Shown here piece by piece: positions 14,507-24,942 of a stretch of DNA of 47,986 bases. Numbering within the stretch: the first letter of the stretch is position 1; the number at the start of each line of letters is the position of its first letter. The DNA comes from an uncultured Roseburia sp. (lineage in GTDB: Bacteria; Bacillota; Clostridia; Lachnospirales; Lachnospiraceae): contig CAMXSH010000012.1 of the NCBI GenBank assembly GCA_947246475.1, positions 1 through 47,986 on the forward strand, in the 5' to 3' direction. The position numbers and the translations under genes are program-made. The notes below the pieces were generated by a model, which saw only the letters and a program-made list of their open reading frames with translations, searched no databases and had not been told where the DNA came from.

Positions 14507-17306
14507 CGTTTTTCTCCTTCTTTCCTGCCGCCCTCTTTGCCAAAACGCCGCAGGCGATCCAATAACCAGCACATGCCAGAAGCCCTGCCAGACTGATGCC
14601 AAGCCCCAGCCTGAGATAAGGCGTCTCATAATACAGCTCCAGGGCATTCTCCCCCGCTTTCAGCGGCAGTGCCATATACGCCGTATTGGCACGGCAGAGC
14701 GGAGTCTCCTTTCCATTGACCACTGCTTTCCACCCCCCGCTGTAGGGAATGGATAAGAACAACAGCTGATCCGACGGCAGAGTCACATCGCCACAAATAC
14801 AATTTTTATCGGCCACTACATGCTCCAGGGCATGTTCATTCCTCGCCTGTATCGTTTTCCCATAATCCTCCATACCCTGGGCGATAACCTTTAATTTCTC
14901 CAGTTCAAAACTGCCCTTGAACTGGAAACGGATCTTACAGAGGATTTCTCCTTCCTCTCCCTCTGCCAAGCCGAGATGAAACAAATATTCCTCCCTGCCA
15001 AAATACCAGTTCCACTGGTTTGTCAGCGCCCGGATGGTCTTCTTCTGCTTTCCCATGACCGCAGTTATGTCACAATAGGTCCTGTTCTTCTGTGCCATCT
15101 GATACCCCGGAAGGCGCAGGTACAGCTCTGCCTCCGGCACAGGCTCCCTCAGACGAAGGATAAGGCTTCCCCCATTTTTCTTCACCACAGCCTTTCCTCC
15201 CTGGATCTCAACCTGTTTCGTGGATTGGATCTCATAGGGGATCTCTCTGCTGTTTAGTTCTGGCACACTGCTCCTTTTGTTCACCTTTTCGATCTGTCCC
15301 TGCAAATCTGAAGCTTCATCTGTCAGGTCCGCCTCCTCCAGAATCACCGTCTTCAGCATGAGTTCCTGCAGCTTCACGCCATCTTTTAGAATATCCTTCC
15401 CCAGCTGCTCCTGGGTCATATAACTGTCATAAGTAATGCCTAGGGGAAGAAAATACTGATTTTCGTGTAGTCCATAAGTCTTCTGTCCCCGCTTAAACTC
15501 TCTCACCAGCTTATATCCATAGGGAAGCTGGAACTCCTTCCCCTGTTCCACTGCATAATATCCCACAGAAGCCAGGGCTGCCAGCCAGGTGCGGCCATCC
15601 AGACCCTGGATCTTAAACATGCTGTCCAGCACCCCGCCATCCTGCATCTGGAGAAGATACTGGATCCGGTTCGGATTGGACATGCTGAAATAACTGGATA
15701 CCCCGTACTTCCTGGTAACCATCCCGGAATTTTCCGTCCGCTTCGCCGGAGAATCTGTCCGGTAAATTCCCCTGACCGCCCCGGTCTGAGAGGCTTCTTT
15801 CTCCTCTTCTCTCTCCACCTCTGCCTCCGGGGTGCCTGCGACGTACTGGAATGCCGTTCCCCGGTCGATAAAACTCTCCGCATACCCTTGTCCCTTATTA
15901 CTGAACAGAAGCCACCCGCTGCCTATGATATTCAGGGCAACTATCAGGGTAAGCAGAACATAAATATTCTTCTTCAGCCATCCCGCCAGGGAGGGGGGCA
16001 GCTGTTTTCCCCAAATGCTTTTTTCTGCATGGCACCAGCTCCATACCAGCAGCACCAGCAATGTCATCACCAGCATGACAAAACCAAACCAGCCGGTGAG
16101 CTGATCCGCATCCGCGGAGAAGAGTACCAGCACCAGATAAATCCCTGCCCCACCAATACAGACCAGAAGCCTCTTCCTTGTTAGTTTTAACAGCTCTGGC
16201 AGCCCATAAACCATACCCAGGGCAAATACAAAAGTAGTAAGATACATAAAACGCCCTGAAACATAAGAAAAACCATTCATCATATAGCCGCCAAAGGGAA
16301 CCAGCATAAGTATCGTCCAGAACAAAATATTTGCTTTTAGTTCCAGATTCTTCCTTCGCACGCCGGCAAAGAGCACGAGAACCGCCGGCAGTACGAGAGA
16401 AACCATCCCCAGATAGTCCCAGGTGATCCTGGGCGGTCCGATGATCCTCGTCAAAAGGGCATTGTAACGGCTGGTGTCAAAAAGCAGCAGATTTCCTGGA
16501 TCAAAAGCACTCTCACTCCGGGTACTGGAAAGATACGCCGCGATGGATGGCACAAAGAGAACTCCTGCCATCGCCGTTCCCATAATATAAGCTGCTACGC
16601 ACCGCCAGCACTGGACAAACAGTTTTTTCTGGCAGATCATCCGGATCAGCGCGTAGACCACCAAAAAAATCGTGTTCATATAGAAAAAATAAAATCCGTT
16701 CAACGCAGTAAAAAACGTAACAAAGATTAGCAATGTCAGTTTTTTATTCTCCAGCGCCCAGTCCACTCCCACCACTGCCAGCGGCAGGAAGATCATAGGA
16801 ATGACAAAGAAGGGATGCTTCACCGCCACATGCAGGATGTAGCCAGAAAAAGCATACACCAGCGCCCCAATCAGGGTAACACTCCAGCTTCTTCCCTTCT
16901 TCCGGCAGCACCAGGAAAAGGAAAGCCCTGCCAGATAGATCCGGAGAACCACCAGAAGGTCATACAGATATTCTGTCTTCTCCTCCGGCACCAGCGCTGC
17001 CAGTAAAGTCAATGGATCTCCCAGACCATAAAAATTCAGGGTGGTGATAATATCTTCTCCCATTCCCAGGGAAAGGTCAAACATTGGCGGCACAAAATCC
17101 CCCCGAAGCATACCAGAAAAAAATTCCCGATAATATCTGCCCAGGTAACAGAGCGCCGCATAATGCTGTTTGATTCCGTCATAATCCCAGATAAAGGACT
17201 TTCCATTCTTCCAGAAGACAAAATAGGTACAGCAAAAAACTACCACAAAAACAACGGAAAATAAAAGCAAAAAGCAGAAAGCCTTTTGCTTTTTATTTCT
17301 TTTCAT
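14490..17306 (-). CDS. YfhO-family membrane protein, GT-C-like
   Basis: A 938-aa protein with about a dozen hydrophobic segments in the first 480 residues and a long non-membrane C-terminal part ending in one more transmembrane helix. The N-terminal loop WDYDGIKQHYAALCYLG and SLGMGEDIITTLNFYGLGDP are typical of YfhO. In Bacillus a YfhO protein takes part in glycosylating lipoteichoic acid, using sugar carried on undecaprenyl phosphate. Here it probably transfers a sugar to a polymer outside the membrane (inference). Its ATG overlaps the stop of the mutase gene (ATGA), with GGAGG 10 nt upstream. Calling the family is safe; the substrate is unknown. Confidence 0.82.
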   Translation of the reverse strand: MKRNKKQKAFCFLLLFSVVFVVVFCCTYFVFWKNGKSFIWDYDGIKQHYAALCYLGRYYREFFSGMLRGDFVPPMFDLSLGMGEDIITTLNFYGLGDPLTLLAALVPEEKTEYLYDLLVVLRIYLAGLSFSWCCRKKGRSWSVTLIGALVYAFSGYILHVAVKHPFFVIPMIFLPLAVVGVDWALENKKLTLLIFVTFFTALNGFYFFYMNTIFLVVYALIRMICQKKLFVQCWRCVAAYIMGTAMAGVLFVPSIAAYLSSTRSESAFDPGNLLLFDTSRYNALLTRIIGPPRITWDYLGMVSLVLPAVLVLFAGVRRKNLELKANILFWTILMLVPFGGYMMNGFSYVSGRFMYLTTFVFALGMVYGLPELLKLTRKRLLVCIGGAGIYLVLVLFSADADQLTGWFGFVMLVMTLLVLLVWSWCHAEKSIWGKQLPPSLAGWLKKNIYVLLTLIVALNIIGSGWLLFSNKGQGYAESFIDRGTAFQYVAGTPEAEVEREEEKEASQTGAVRGIYRTDSPAKRTENSGMVTRKYGVSSYFSMSNPNRIQYLLQMQDGGVLDSMFKIQGLDGRTWLAALASVGYYAVEQGKEFQLPYGYKLVREFKRGQKTYGLHENQYFLPLGITYDSYMTQEQLGKDILKDGVKLQELMLKTVILEEADLTDEASDLQGQIEKVNKRSSVPELNSREIPYEIQSTKQVEIQGGKAVVKKNGGSLILRLREPVPEAELYLRLPGYQMAQKNRTYCDITAVMGKQKKTIRALTNQWNWYFGREEYLFHLGLAEGEEGEILCKIRFQFKGSFELEKLKVIAQGMEDYGKTIQARNEHALEHVVADKNCICGDVTLPSDQLLFLSIPYSGGWKAVVNGKETPLCRANTAYMALPLKAGENALELYYETPYLRLGLGISLAGLLACAGYWIACGVLAKRAAGKKEKNGGISI

Positions 17307-18982
17307 CCCTTACATACCTCCGTAAAATATGCTTCCAGAGAGGCAGTGATCCGATCTCCTGCCTCTTCGCTGTCTCCTTTCACCAGATAATACATCTTGA
17401 TCTTTGGCTCCGTTCCCGACGGTCTTACCAGCACATTTACGTCATTTTCCATATTAAATTCCAGCACGTTGGATCTGGGAAGATCTCCCACTCCTGCTCC
17501 ATAGTCTTTTACACCTTCCACCTTAAAACCGGCGATCTCTGAGGGCGGATTCTTTCTGAGGGAATCCATCAGCTCTGTCATTTTCTTTGCTCCGCTGGCT
17601 CCCTCAAACGTAATGGACTGCAGCGCTTCCTTAAAGTACCCATACTTCTCGTAAAGAGCGTTCAGCACCTCCACAAGAGATTGTCCTTTTGCTTTATAAT
17701 GGGCGAACATCTCACAGATCAGCAAAGATCCATTGACACCATCTTTGTCCCTCACATGGCTGCCACTGAGATAGCCATAGCTCTCTTCAAACCCAAAGAC
17801 ATAGCGGTCTGCTTCTCCCGCCGCCTCCAGAAAACCGATCTGCTCACCAATAAACTTAAATCCCGTAAGCACCCGTCTTACCTCCACGCCATAGTCGGCG
17901 GCGATCTTATCGATCATCTTTGTGGACACGATGGTAGTCACTGCCACCGGATCCTGGGGCATCGTTTTATTGGCAGTATAAGTTTTGCAGATATAGTCAA
18001 AGAGCAGGATGCCCATCTGATTGCCGGATATGAGCTTATAATCTTCTCCGTCCTTTACGGCGATACCCACACGGTCACAGTCTGGATCCGTCGCCAGCAG
18101 CAGATCGCTTCCTACCTCTTTTGCTTTTTTCAAACCGACCTCAAGAGCTTCCCGGATCTCCGGATTCGGATAAGGACAGGTGGTAAAATTCCCATCCGGC
18201 ATCTCCTGTTCCGCCGGGATCGTGATCCTGGTATACCCATTTTCTTTGAGACATCTCGTCACCGGCATACGGCCAGTACCGTTCAGAGGTGTATATACGA
18301 TGGATACGTCCTTGTCAATTTCTTTCGGGTTCAGCGCCCTATCAGACACAGCATCGATAAATCCAGTGATGACTTCTTCCCCGATAAAATGGATCTTTTC
18401 CTGGCTGCACCCCTCTTCAAAATCTATTTGCACCACATCATCAAATGCATCCACGCTGTCGATCTCATGCAGGATGGCTTCTGCCACCTCCAGCGTGATC
18501 TGGCATCCATCTGCCCCATAAACTTTGTAACCGTTATATTTCGCCGGATTGTGGCTTGCCGTCACCACGATGCCGCCGTCACAGTGAAGGGCGCGCACCG
18601 CATAGGACAGCGCCGGCGTAGGCATCAATTCTTTATAAATGTGAACCTGGATCCCATTTGCCGCAAAAACCCCGGCGGCTGTTCTGGCAAATACATCAGA
18701 TTTGATCCGGCTGTCGTAAGCGATAGCCACCGAAGGCTCTGACGTTACCTTTTTCAAATAATTGCTGTAGCCCTGGGTCGCTTTTGCCACAGTGTGCACG
18801 TTCATACGGTAGGTACCGGCGCCGATCACGCCGCGGAGCCCGCCGGTGCCAAATTCCAGCTCCCGGTAAAAGCGGTCGTTGATCTCTTCTTCCTTCCCCT
18901 CCACACTCTTTAATTCTTCCAGCAGATCTTCTTCCTTTACCTGCTCCATCCATCTTTTATAATTGGCAGTAATATCCATCAT
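17303..18982 (-). CDS. Phosphosugar mutase (phosphomannomutase/phosphoglucomutase)
   Basis: A 559-aa alpha-D-phosphohexomutase of the large Firmicutes type. The phosphoserine loop is VTASHNP with Ser143; the metal loop is DPDCDR at 299-304; the sugar-binding loop is GFEESYGYLSG; the phosphate-binding loop near the end is VRPSGTEPK. It interconverts hexose-6- and hexose-1-phosphates. Lying with manA, manC, gmd and rmd, it is well placed to make mannose-1-phosphate, the step those genes otherwise lack. It may also supply glucose-1-phosphate for the ddhA enzyme. GGAGG precedes the start at 18982 by 8 nt. Confidence 0.92.
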   Translation of the reverse strand: MMDITANYKRWMEQVKEEDLLEELKSVEGKEEEINDRFYRELEFGTGGLRGVIGAGTYRMNVHTVAKATQGYSNYLKKVTSEPSVAIAYDSRIKSDVFARTAAGVFAANGIQVHIYKELMPTPALSYAVRALHCDGGIVVTASHNPAKYNGYKVYGADGCQITLEVAEAILHEIDSVDAFDDVVQIDFEEGCSQEKIHFIGEEVITGFIDAVSDRALNPKEIDKDVSIVYTPLNGTGRMPVTRCLKENGYTRITIPAEQEMPDGNFTTCPYPNPEIREALEVGLKKAKEVGSDLLLATDPDCDRVGIAVKDGEDYKLISGNQMGILLFDYICKTYTANKTMPQDPVAVTTIVSTKMIDKIAADYGVEVRRVLTGFKFIGEQIGFLEAAGEADRYVFGFEESYGYLSGSHVRDKDGVNGSLLICEMFAHYKAKGQSLVEVLNALYEKYGYFKEALQSITFEGASGAKKMTELMDSLRKNPPSEIAGFKVEGVKDYGAGVGDLPRSNVLEFNMENDVNVLVRPSGTEPKIKMYYLVKGDSEEAGDRITASLEAYFTEVCKG

Positions 18983-19007
18983 CCGTCATTCCTCCTTATG
19001 CATCTCA

Positions 19008-19952
19008 CTATGAAATCTGCTCTCTCCAATAATTCAGCGTATCTTCCAGTGTTTTGTCCAGACTAATCTTTCTCGTCCAGTCCGTGTGTTCTGTGATCTT
19101 AGTTATATCCGCTGAGATGATCGGCACATCAATGGGGCGCAGCCGTTCCGCCTCCACTTCCACCCGGATCTCCTGTCCGGAGAGGGCAATGATCTGATCC
19201 AAGATCTCCTGGATCGAATACGCATTTCCTGCTCCTACATTGTAAGTCTCCCCGGCATGCCCCTGACGTACCAGGCACTCATAAGCGGCAATCACATCTC
19301 TCACGTCAGTAAAATCCCTTTTCGCCTTCAGATTTCCTACATGGATCACCGGTTCCCTAAGTCCCTTTTCCACTTCCACTACCTGTTTGCAAAAATCCGA
19401 CACCACAAACTGGGGAGACTGCCTAGGTCCCACATGGTTAAAGGCACGTACCATTACAAGATTGAGCTGATATGCCCTGGCATAGATTGCCGCCAGCATA
19501 TTCTGACAGCCCTTTGTGGCGGCATAAATATTTCCGGGACGCAGAACCGTATCCTCCGAGATCGGAACCTCATCTGGATTCACATACCCATACTCCTCTC
19601 CAGAACCGATCAAAAGTACTCTTCCCGTATACTTTATCTCCTTTAACACATCCAGCAGATTCAAAGTCCCCTTAATATTTACATCCACCGTAAGCTGCGG
19701 ATTGGACCAGGAGAGCGCCACAGAACTCTGTGCCGCAAGATGGAAAATATAATCCGGAGCACACTGTTCCAGCACCTGTTCCACCTCTTCTTTTACCAGA
19801 AGATCCATATCCAATATGCTGCAGTTCGCATCCTCCAGTACTTCCTGTTTCATTTTTGTAATACTGACCTCATATCCACATTCCCCGGTCAGATATTCTG
19901 CCAGATATCTCCCCACAAAACCGGCGCCGCCGATAATCAATACTTTTTTCAT
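19008..19952 (-). CDS. rmd: GDP-6-deoxy-D-mannose reductase (GDP-D-rhamnose synthase)
   Basis: A 314-aa extended short-chain dehydrogenase. It has the NAD(P) loop GGAGFVG at 8-14, HLAAQSSV, the catalytic Tyr143-x-x-x-Lys147 in NIYAATKG, and RAFNHVGPRQ with KRDFTDVRDV, which are typical of Rmd rather than GDP-fucose synthase. It reduces the 4-keto group of GDP-4-keto-6-deoxy-mannose to give GDP-D-rhamnose. The upstream gmd gene makes its substrate. The start at 19952 has GAGGG 5 nt before it. The gap to gmd contains hairpins. Confidence 0.87.
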   Translation of the reverse strand: MKKVLIIGGAGFVGRYLAEYLTGECGYEVSITKMKQEVLEDANCSILDMDLLVKEEVEQVLEQCAPDYIFHLAAQSSVALSWSNPQLTVDVNIKGTLNLLDVLKEIKYTGRVLLIGSGEEYGYVNPDEVPISEDTVLRPGNIYAATKGCQNMLAAIYARAYQLNLVMVRAFNHVGPRQSPQFVVSDFCKQVVEVEKGLREPVIHVGNLKAKRDFTDVRDVIAAYECLVRQGHAGETYNVGAGNAYSIQEILDQIIALSGQEIRVEVEAERLRPIDVPIISADITKITEHTDWTRKISLDKTLEDTLNYWREQIS

Positions 19953-19982
19953 TGTTTCCCTCATTTCTGTGCTGTCCTAATG

Positions 19983-20092
19983 GCTCAGCTTTGCTGAGAC
20001 TATGCGCATTAATGCAGTTCCCTCGTTATATAGAGGAATATATAAGGCGGCGCGAATTCTCCGTTTTCAGGCGGGTTCCAATTCGCGCCGCT
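19983..20092. repeat. Hairpin island between gmd and rmd
   Basis: The 193-bp gap holds CTCAGC-TTT-GCTGAG (19984-19998), the perfect palindrome GCATTAATGC (20006-20015), CCTC/GAGG (20021-20036) and a 12-bp stem GCGGCGCGAATT/AATTCGCGCCGC (20047-20058 with 20080-20091, loop 21 nt). No T-run follows on either strand, so a classical terminator is unlikely. I see no gene here. Confidence 0.72.
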
Positions 20093-20145
20093 AAGCTCAT
20101 TTAACAGCGTCTCATGATATACTTCACGTTTGACGCCGAAAGATT

Positions 20146-22286
<2,141 letters not shown>

Positions 22287-22348
22287 ACTCTTTTTCCTTT
22301 CTGAATACTTTATATCCGGCCAATGACATCACCGGCCAAAACTGTATC

Positions 22349-23311
22349 TTATAATTTTGACATTAGTATCTCATTCGTCCCATGTATATAATACTCCCCA
22401 AATCCTGCTGGAATAAACATACTGTCTCCCGCATGGAAATCATACCTTTTTCCCGCATGCTCCAGGAACCCGCTACCCGAAACGACAAGAAGAGAATGAA
22501 AACTGCTCCTGTCGCACCAAAATTTTATCTTTCCATTATCTACCTGGATACGCAGCACACTAAAATAATCACATTCAAAAAGTCTTCGGAGACTTCCTGA
22601 TTTCAGGCTTACTTCATTGTTGTCAAATACTTGGGAAGGGATCACCGGCGTCCGGTCGATCACATCGATGGCACGCTCTACGTGCAGCTCCCGGTAATTT
22701 CCATCCTTATCCTTCCGCAGATAATCATATACCCGGAAGGTGGTATTGGAGTTCTGCTGGATCTCTGCAATCACAGCCCCTGCTCCGATGGCATGTATAG
22801 TGCCAGGATGGATAAAGAACACATCACCAGCATGTACTTCAACTTTATTCAGCACCTCACAGACGGTACCGTCCTGAATCTTCTTTTCCAGCTCTTCCCT
22901 GCTGATCATCCGGTTCAGCCCATAATACAGAAAAGCACGGGGTTTTGCTGAGACCACATACCACATCTCCGCCTTTCCCTCTTCTCCCCGCTCCCGCAGG
23001 GCGGTGTCGTCCGAGGGATGAACCTGAATGGACAGATTCTTTTTGGCATCTATAAATTTGATCAAAATCGGAAATTTATCTTCCGGCTTAAAATCCGGAG
23101 ATACATATTCCGGAAACTCCTTTACGATATCACTCAGAAACTGCCTCTTAAATCTGCCGTTGACGATCTTATTCTGTCCATCCGGATGGCAGCAAAGTTC
23201 CCAGCTCTCCGCAGTGCAGAGACCTCCTCCGGACTTGCCGTACAGCCGTTCCAGCTCTCTGCCTCCCCAGAGATATTCCTTATACACAGGAGATAATTTC
23301 ATCGGATACAT
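22349..23311 (-). CDS. manA: Mannose-6-phosphate isomerase, type I
   Basis: A 320-aa cupin-fold isomerase turning fructose-6-phosphate into mannose-6-phosphate. The zinc ligands are visible: Gln96 and His98 in SIQVHPSDD, Glu115 in AEMWYV, His173 in PGTIHAIGAG. YLWGG near residue 14 is also typical. This short form is usual in Firmicutes. Start 23311 has AGGAAGG 8 nt upstream; the Met three codons in is a less likely start. It lies between the GT2 gene and manC and begins the GDP-mannose branch. Confidence 0.94.
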   Translation of the reverse strand: MYPMKLSPVYKEYLWGGRELERLYGKSGGGLCTAESWELCCHPDGQNKIVNGRFKRQFLSDIVKEFPEYVSPDFKPEDKFPILIKFIDAKKNLSIQVHPSDDTALRERGEEGKAEMWYVVSAKPRAFLYYGLNRMISREELEKKIQDGTVCEVLNKVEVHAGDVFFIHPGTIHAIGAGAVIAEIQQNSNTTFRVYDYLRKDKDGNYRELHVERAIDVIDRTPVIPSQVFDNNEVSLKSGSLRRLFECDYFSVLRIQVDNGKIKFWCDRSSFHSLLVVSGSGFLEHAGKRYDFHAGDSMFIPAGFGEYYIHGTNEILMSKL

Positions 23312-23327
23312 AAAATAAACCTTCCTA

Positions 23328-24035
23328 TCATTTACCAGCGATACGTGTCACCGTAAGCCGGCATAATGTCTTGATATAACTCATAATAAACGGAATCAGG
23401 CGTCTCTTTGATTCCCCATAAATCCTTTTGTCAAATTCGATCGGTACTTCGCCAATCTTCAGTTTTTTATCTTTTTTATTCAGGCGCAGGCGCAGCAGCA
23501 CCTCCTGAAGTACATCATAGTTATGGCAGGACAATGACACTTTTTTGAGCTCAGCCGTGTGATACATACGGTAATCGGTAGAAATGTCCTTTGCTTTAAT
23601 GCCAAGAAAGAACCGGAACATACCATTTAATATATGAGACATGATAATGGAACTCTTGGCATCGTTGGTCTTTCCACCTTTTACATATCGCGAACCGATG
23701 ACTACATCACAGTTTTCCTTGGTAAATTTCTCATAAATTCCAGGGATGTATTTGGGATTGTGGGATCCGTCACTGTCCAGGATAAGAAATTTATCCATTT
23801 CTGCATATTTGATCCCCGTTTTAAAGGCACCTGCAAAAGCTGGCTCTTCCTGATTGATATATCTGGCTCCAAATTCTTCGCAGACACCTTTGGTATTATC
23901 CAGCGGCTCCGCCGTATCTATTACAAGAATTTCAAATTCTTCTCCTGTCTTTTTTACATTATCGATTATCTGTGGCAAAAGGACCTTAAGATTTTCTTCT
24001 TCTTTGTATGCCAGCAGAACCACACTGATTCCCAT
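23328..24035 (-). CDS. GT2 glycosyltransferase, DPM1-like without membrane anchor
   Basis: A 235-aa GT-A protein with VVLLAYKEEENL at the start, VIDTAEP, and the metal-binding LDSDGSHNP. It resembles polyprenol-phosphate sugar transferases such as dolichyl-phosphate mannose synthase, but lacks the usual two C-terminal membrane helices. Being next to manA and manC, mannose or rhamnose is a reasonable guess for the donor sugar. It is the first gene after the hairpin leader; GGAGG lies 7 nt before the start at 24035. Confidence 0.82.
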   Translation of the reverse strand: MGISVVLLAYKEEENLKVLLPQIIDNVKKTGEEFEILVIDTAEPLDNTKGVCEEFGARYINQEEPAFAGAFKTGIKYAEMDKFLILDSDGSHNPKYIPGIYEKFTKENCDVVIGSRYVKGGKTNDAKSSIIMSHILNGMFRFFLGIKAKDISTDYRMYHTAELKKVSLSCHNYDVLQEVLLRLRLNKKDKKLKIGEVPIEFDKRIYGESKRRLIPFIMSYIKTLCRLTVTRIAGK

Positions 24036-24100
24036 GAGCTTTCCTCCAAATTTATTCTACTATCTTCTTCCTTACATTTATGCATCCTTGTACTTCTTCT

Positions 24101-24223
24101 ATAAGCACTCCATGCTTCCCGCATAAGCACTCTCGTGCTTCTCGCATAAGCACTCTCGTGCTTTCCGCATAAGCAGCTCCGCGCTTGCTAACGCATAAGC
24201 ACTCTCGTGCTTCCCGCATAAGC
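24101..24223. repeat. Six tandem 22-26-nt hairpin units
   Basis: Units start at 24101, 24123, 24146, 24169, 24195 and 24218. The core is ATAAGCAC-TCTC-GTGCTT, a 6-bp stem with a 4-nt loop, and units are joined by CCGC or CTCGC. The first unit (AAGCA/TGCTT) and the fourth (AAGC, GC / GC, GCTT with a bulge) differ in sequence yet still fold; the sixth starts like the others and then runs into the next hairpin. A reversed copy, GTGCTTATGCG, closes the island at 24341-24351. There are no variable spacers as in CRISPR. Confidence 0.88.
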
Positions 24224-24226
24224 ACT

Positions 24227-24262
24227 CACTAAGCTCCTTCGGCGCCCCGAAGGAGCTTAGTG
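24227..24262. repeat. Perfect 16-bp inverted repeat
   Basis: CACTAAGCTCCTTCGG and its exact reverse complement are separated by the 4-nt loop CGCC. No T-run follows on either strand, so it is a very stable hairpin rather than a typical terminator. It directly follows the tandem hairpin units. Confidence 0.92.
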
Positions 24263-24278
24263 TTCGTTGCACTCACAT

Positions 24279-24334
24279 ACCCTCTCCTGGAGACAGCCTT
24301 TCCTGCAAGCAGGAGGCTGTCTCCAGGAGAGGGT
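24279..24334. repeat. Long near-perfect inverted repeat (20 + 6 bp stem)
   Basis: Outer arms of 20 nt (24279-24298 and 24315-24334) pair perfectly. After a 2-nt TT bulge on the left arm, TCCTGC pairs with GCAGGA around a 2-nt loop. There is no T-run on either side. Transcribed leftwards it would be the first structure in the leader of the GT2-manA-manC run. Perfect arms in non-coding DNA mean recent origin or selection on structure. Confidence 0.92.
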
Positions 24335-24354
24335 GCGTTCGTGCTTATGCGTTC

Positions 24355-24383
24355 ATTTTACCATATGTTGGCGGATTTGAAAA
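24355..24383 (-). promoter_or_regulatory. Probable promoter for the GT2-manA-manC-gmd-rmd run
   Basis: On the minus strand TTTTCA (plus 24378-24383), 17 nt, then TGG-TAAAAT (plus 24355-24360). The extended -10 is the same ATATGGTAAAAT as in the promoter at 1233-1260. Transcription would start just before the hairpin island, giving a leader of about 320 nt. The -35 is weak, so the assignment is moderate. Confidence 0.58.
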
Positions 24384-24389
24384 GGATTT

Positions 24390-24926
24390 TTACTTGTTTT
24401 CCGTTTTAAATGCCCAAAGCTTATTCATCACAAAGTTGATCGGTATCGCTATGATCAAGCTGATCAGCGGCGCTATAAATTTGGATACTCCCAGCACATT
24501 CACCCACAAATAGGCAAGAATATTGTTCAAAATGATTCCGGTAAAACCATAGGACAGATAGCTCTTCATCAATGCCTTCCAGAAATTCCGGCTCTGACCT
24601 TCCTCCAGTGTAAACACGAATCTGCTGTTGAGAAGAAAAGATACCAAAACGCTTATAATAAAAGCAATGGTGTTGGATACGTACATATCCAGGTCTGCGG
24701 TCTGCAGAACTCCTGCTTTTTTAAATAAAAGCAGGCATACGACATTTATCGTATAAGAAAATATCGTATTCCAGGCGCCTACCAGGCCAAACTTTACAAA
24801 CTGAAACAAGGCATCCCACTGTTCTTCTGTCGGATCCATTCTGAGAAGCTTGAAAATAACACCAAAGATTCCTCTCACTATCGTTTCTATTATGCCCCAT
24901 AATTTTTCACTAATTCCATTCATCAT
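24390..24926 (-). CDS. GtrA-family flippase-like membrane protein
   Basis: A 178-aa protein with four membrane segments in residues 40-170: FVKFGLVGAWNTIFSYTIN, TIAFIISVLVSFLLNSRFVF, YGFTGIILNNILAYLWVN and a last helix ending INFVMNKLWAFK. This is the GtrA pattern, and an N-terminal extension of about 40 residues is present. GtrA proteins help flip undecaprenyl-phosphate-linked sugars to the outside for a GT-C enzyme to use. It lies 17 nt after a GT39-like gene in a run of GT-C genes that begins with a GtrB-like one, a full three-part set. AAAAGGA precedes the start. Confidence 0.87.
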   Translation of the reverse strand: MMNGISEKLWGIIETIVRGIFGVIFKLLRMDPTEEQWDALFQFVKFGLVGAWNTIFSYTINVVCLLLFKKAGVLQTADLDMYVSNTIAFIISVLVSFLLNSRFVFTLEEGQSRNFWKALMKSYLSYGFTGIILNNILAYLWVNVLGVSKFIAPLISLIIAIPINFVMNKLWAFKTENK

Positions 24927-24942
24927 CTTTCATCCTTTTTGT

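Noticed and set aside
17681-18742. Plus-strand reading frame of 353 codons
   Set aside because: It is a shadow of the phosphosugar mutase gene, with Cys/His/Arg-rich, low-complexity composition.
24101-24223. Regular short repeats resembling a CRISPR array
   Set aside because: Units are nearly contiguous with no unique 30-nt spacers, each unit folds on itself, and no cas gene is present.
24227-24334. Two strong hairpins as transcription terminators
   Set aside because: No T-run follows either stem on either strand, and they lie after the probable promoter of the next genes.
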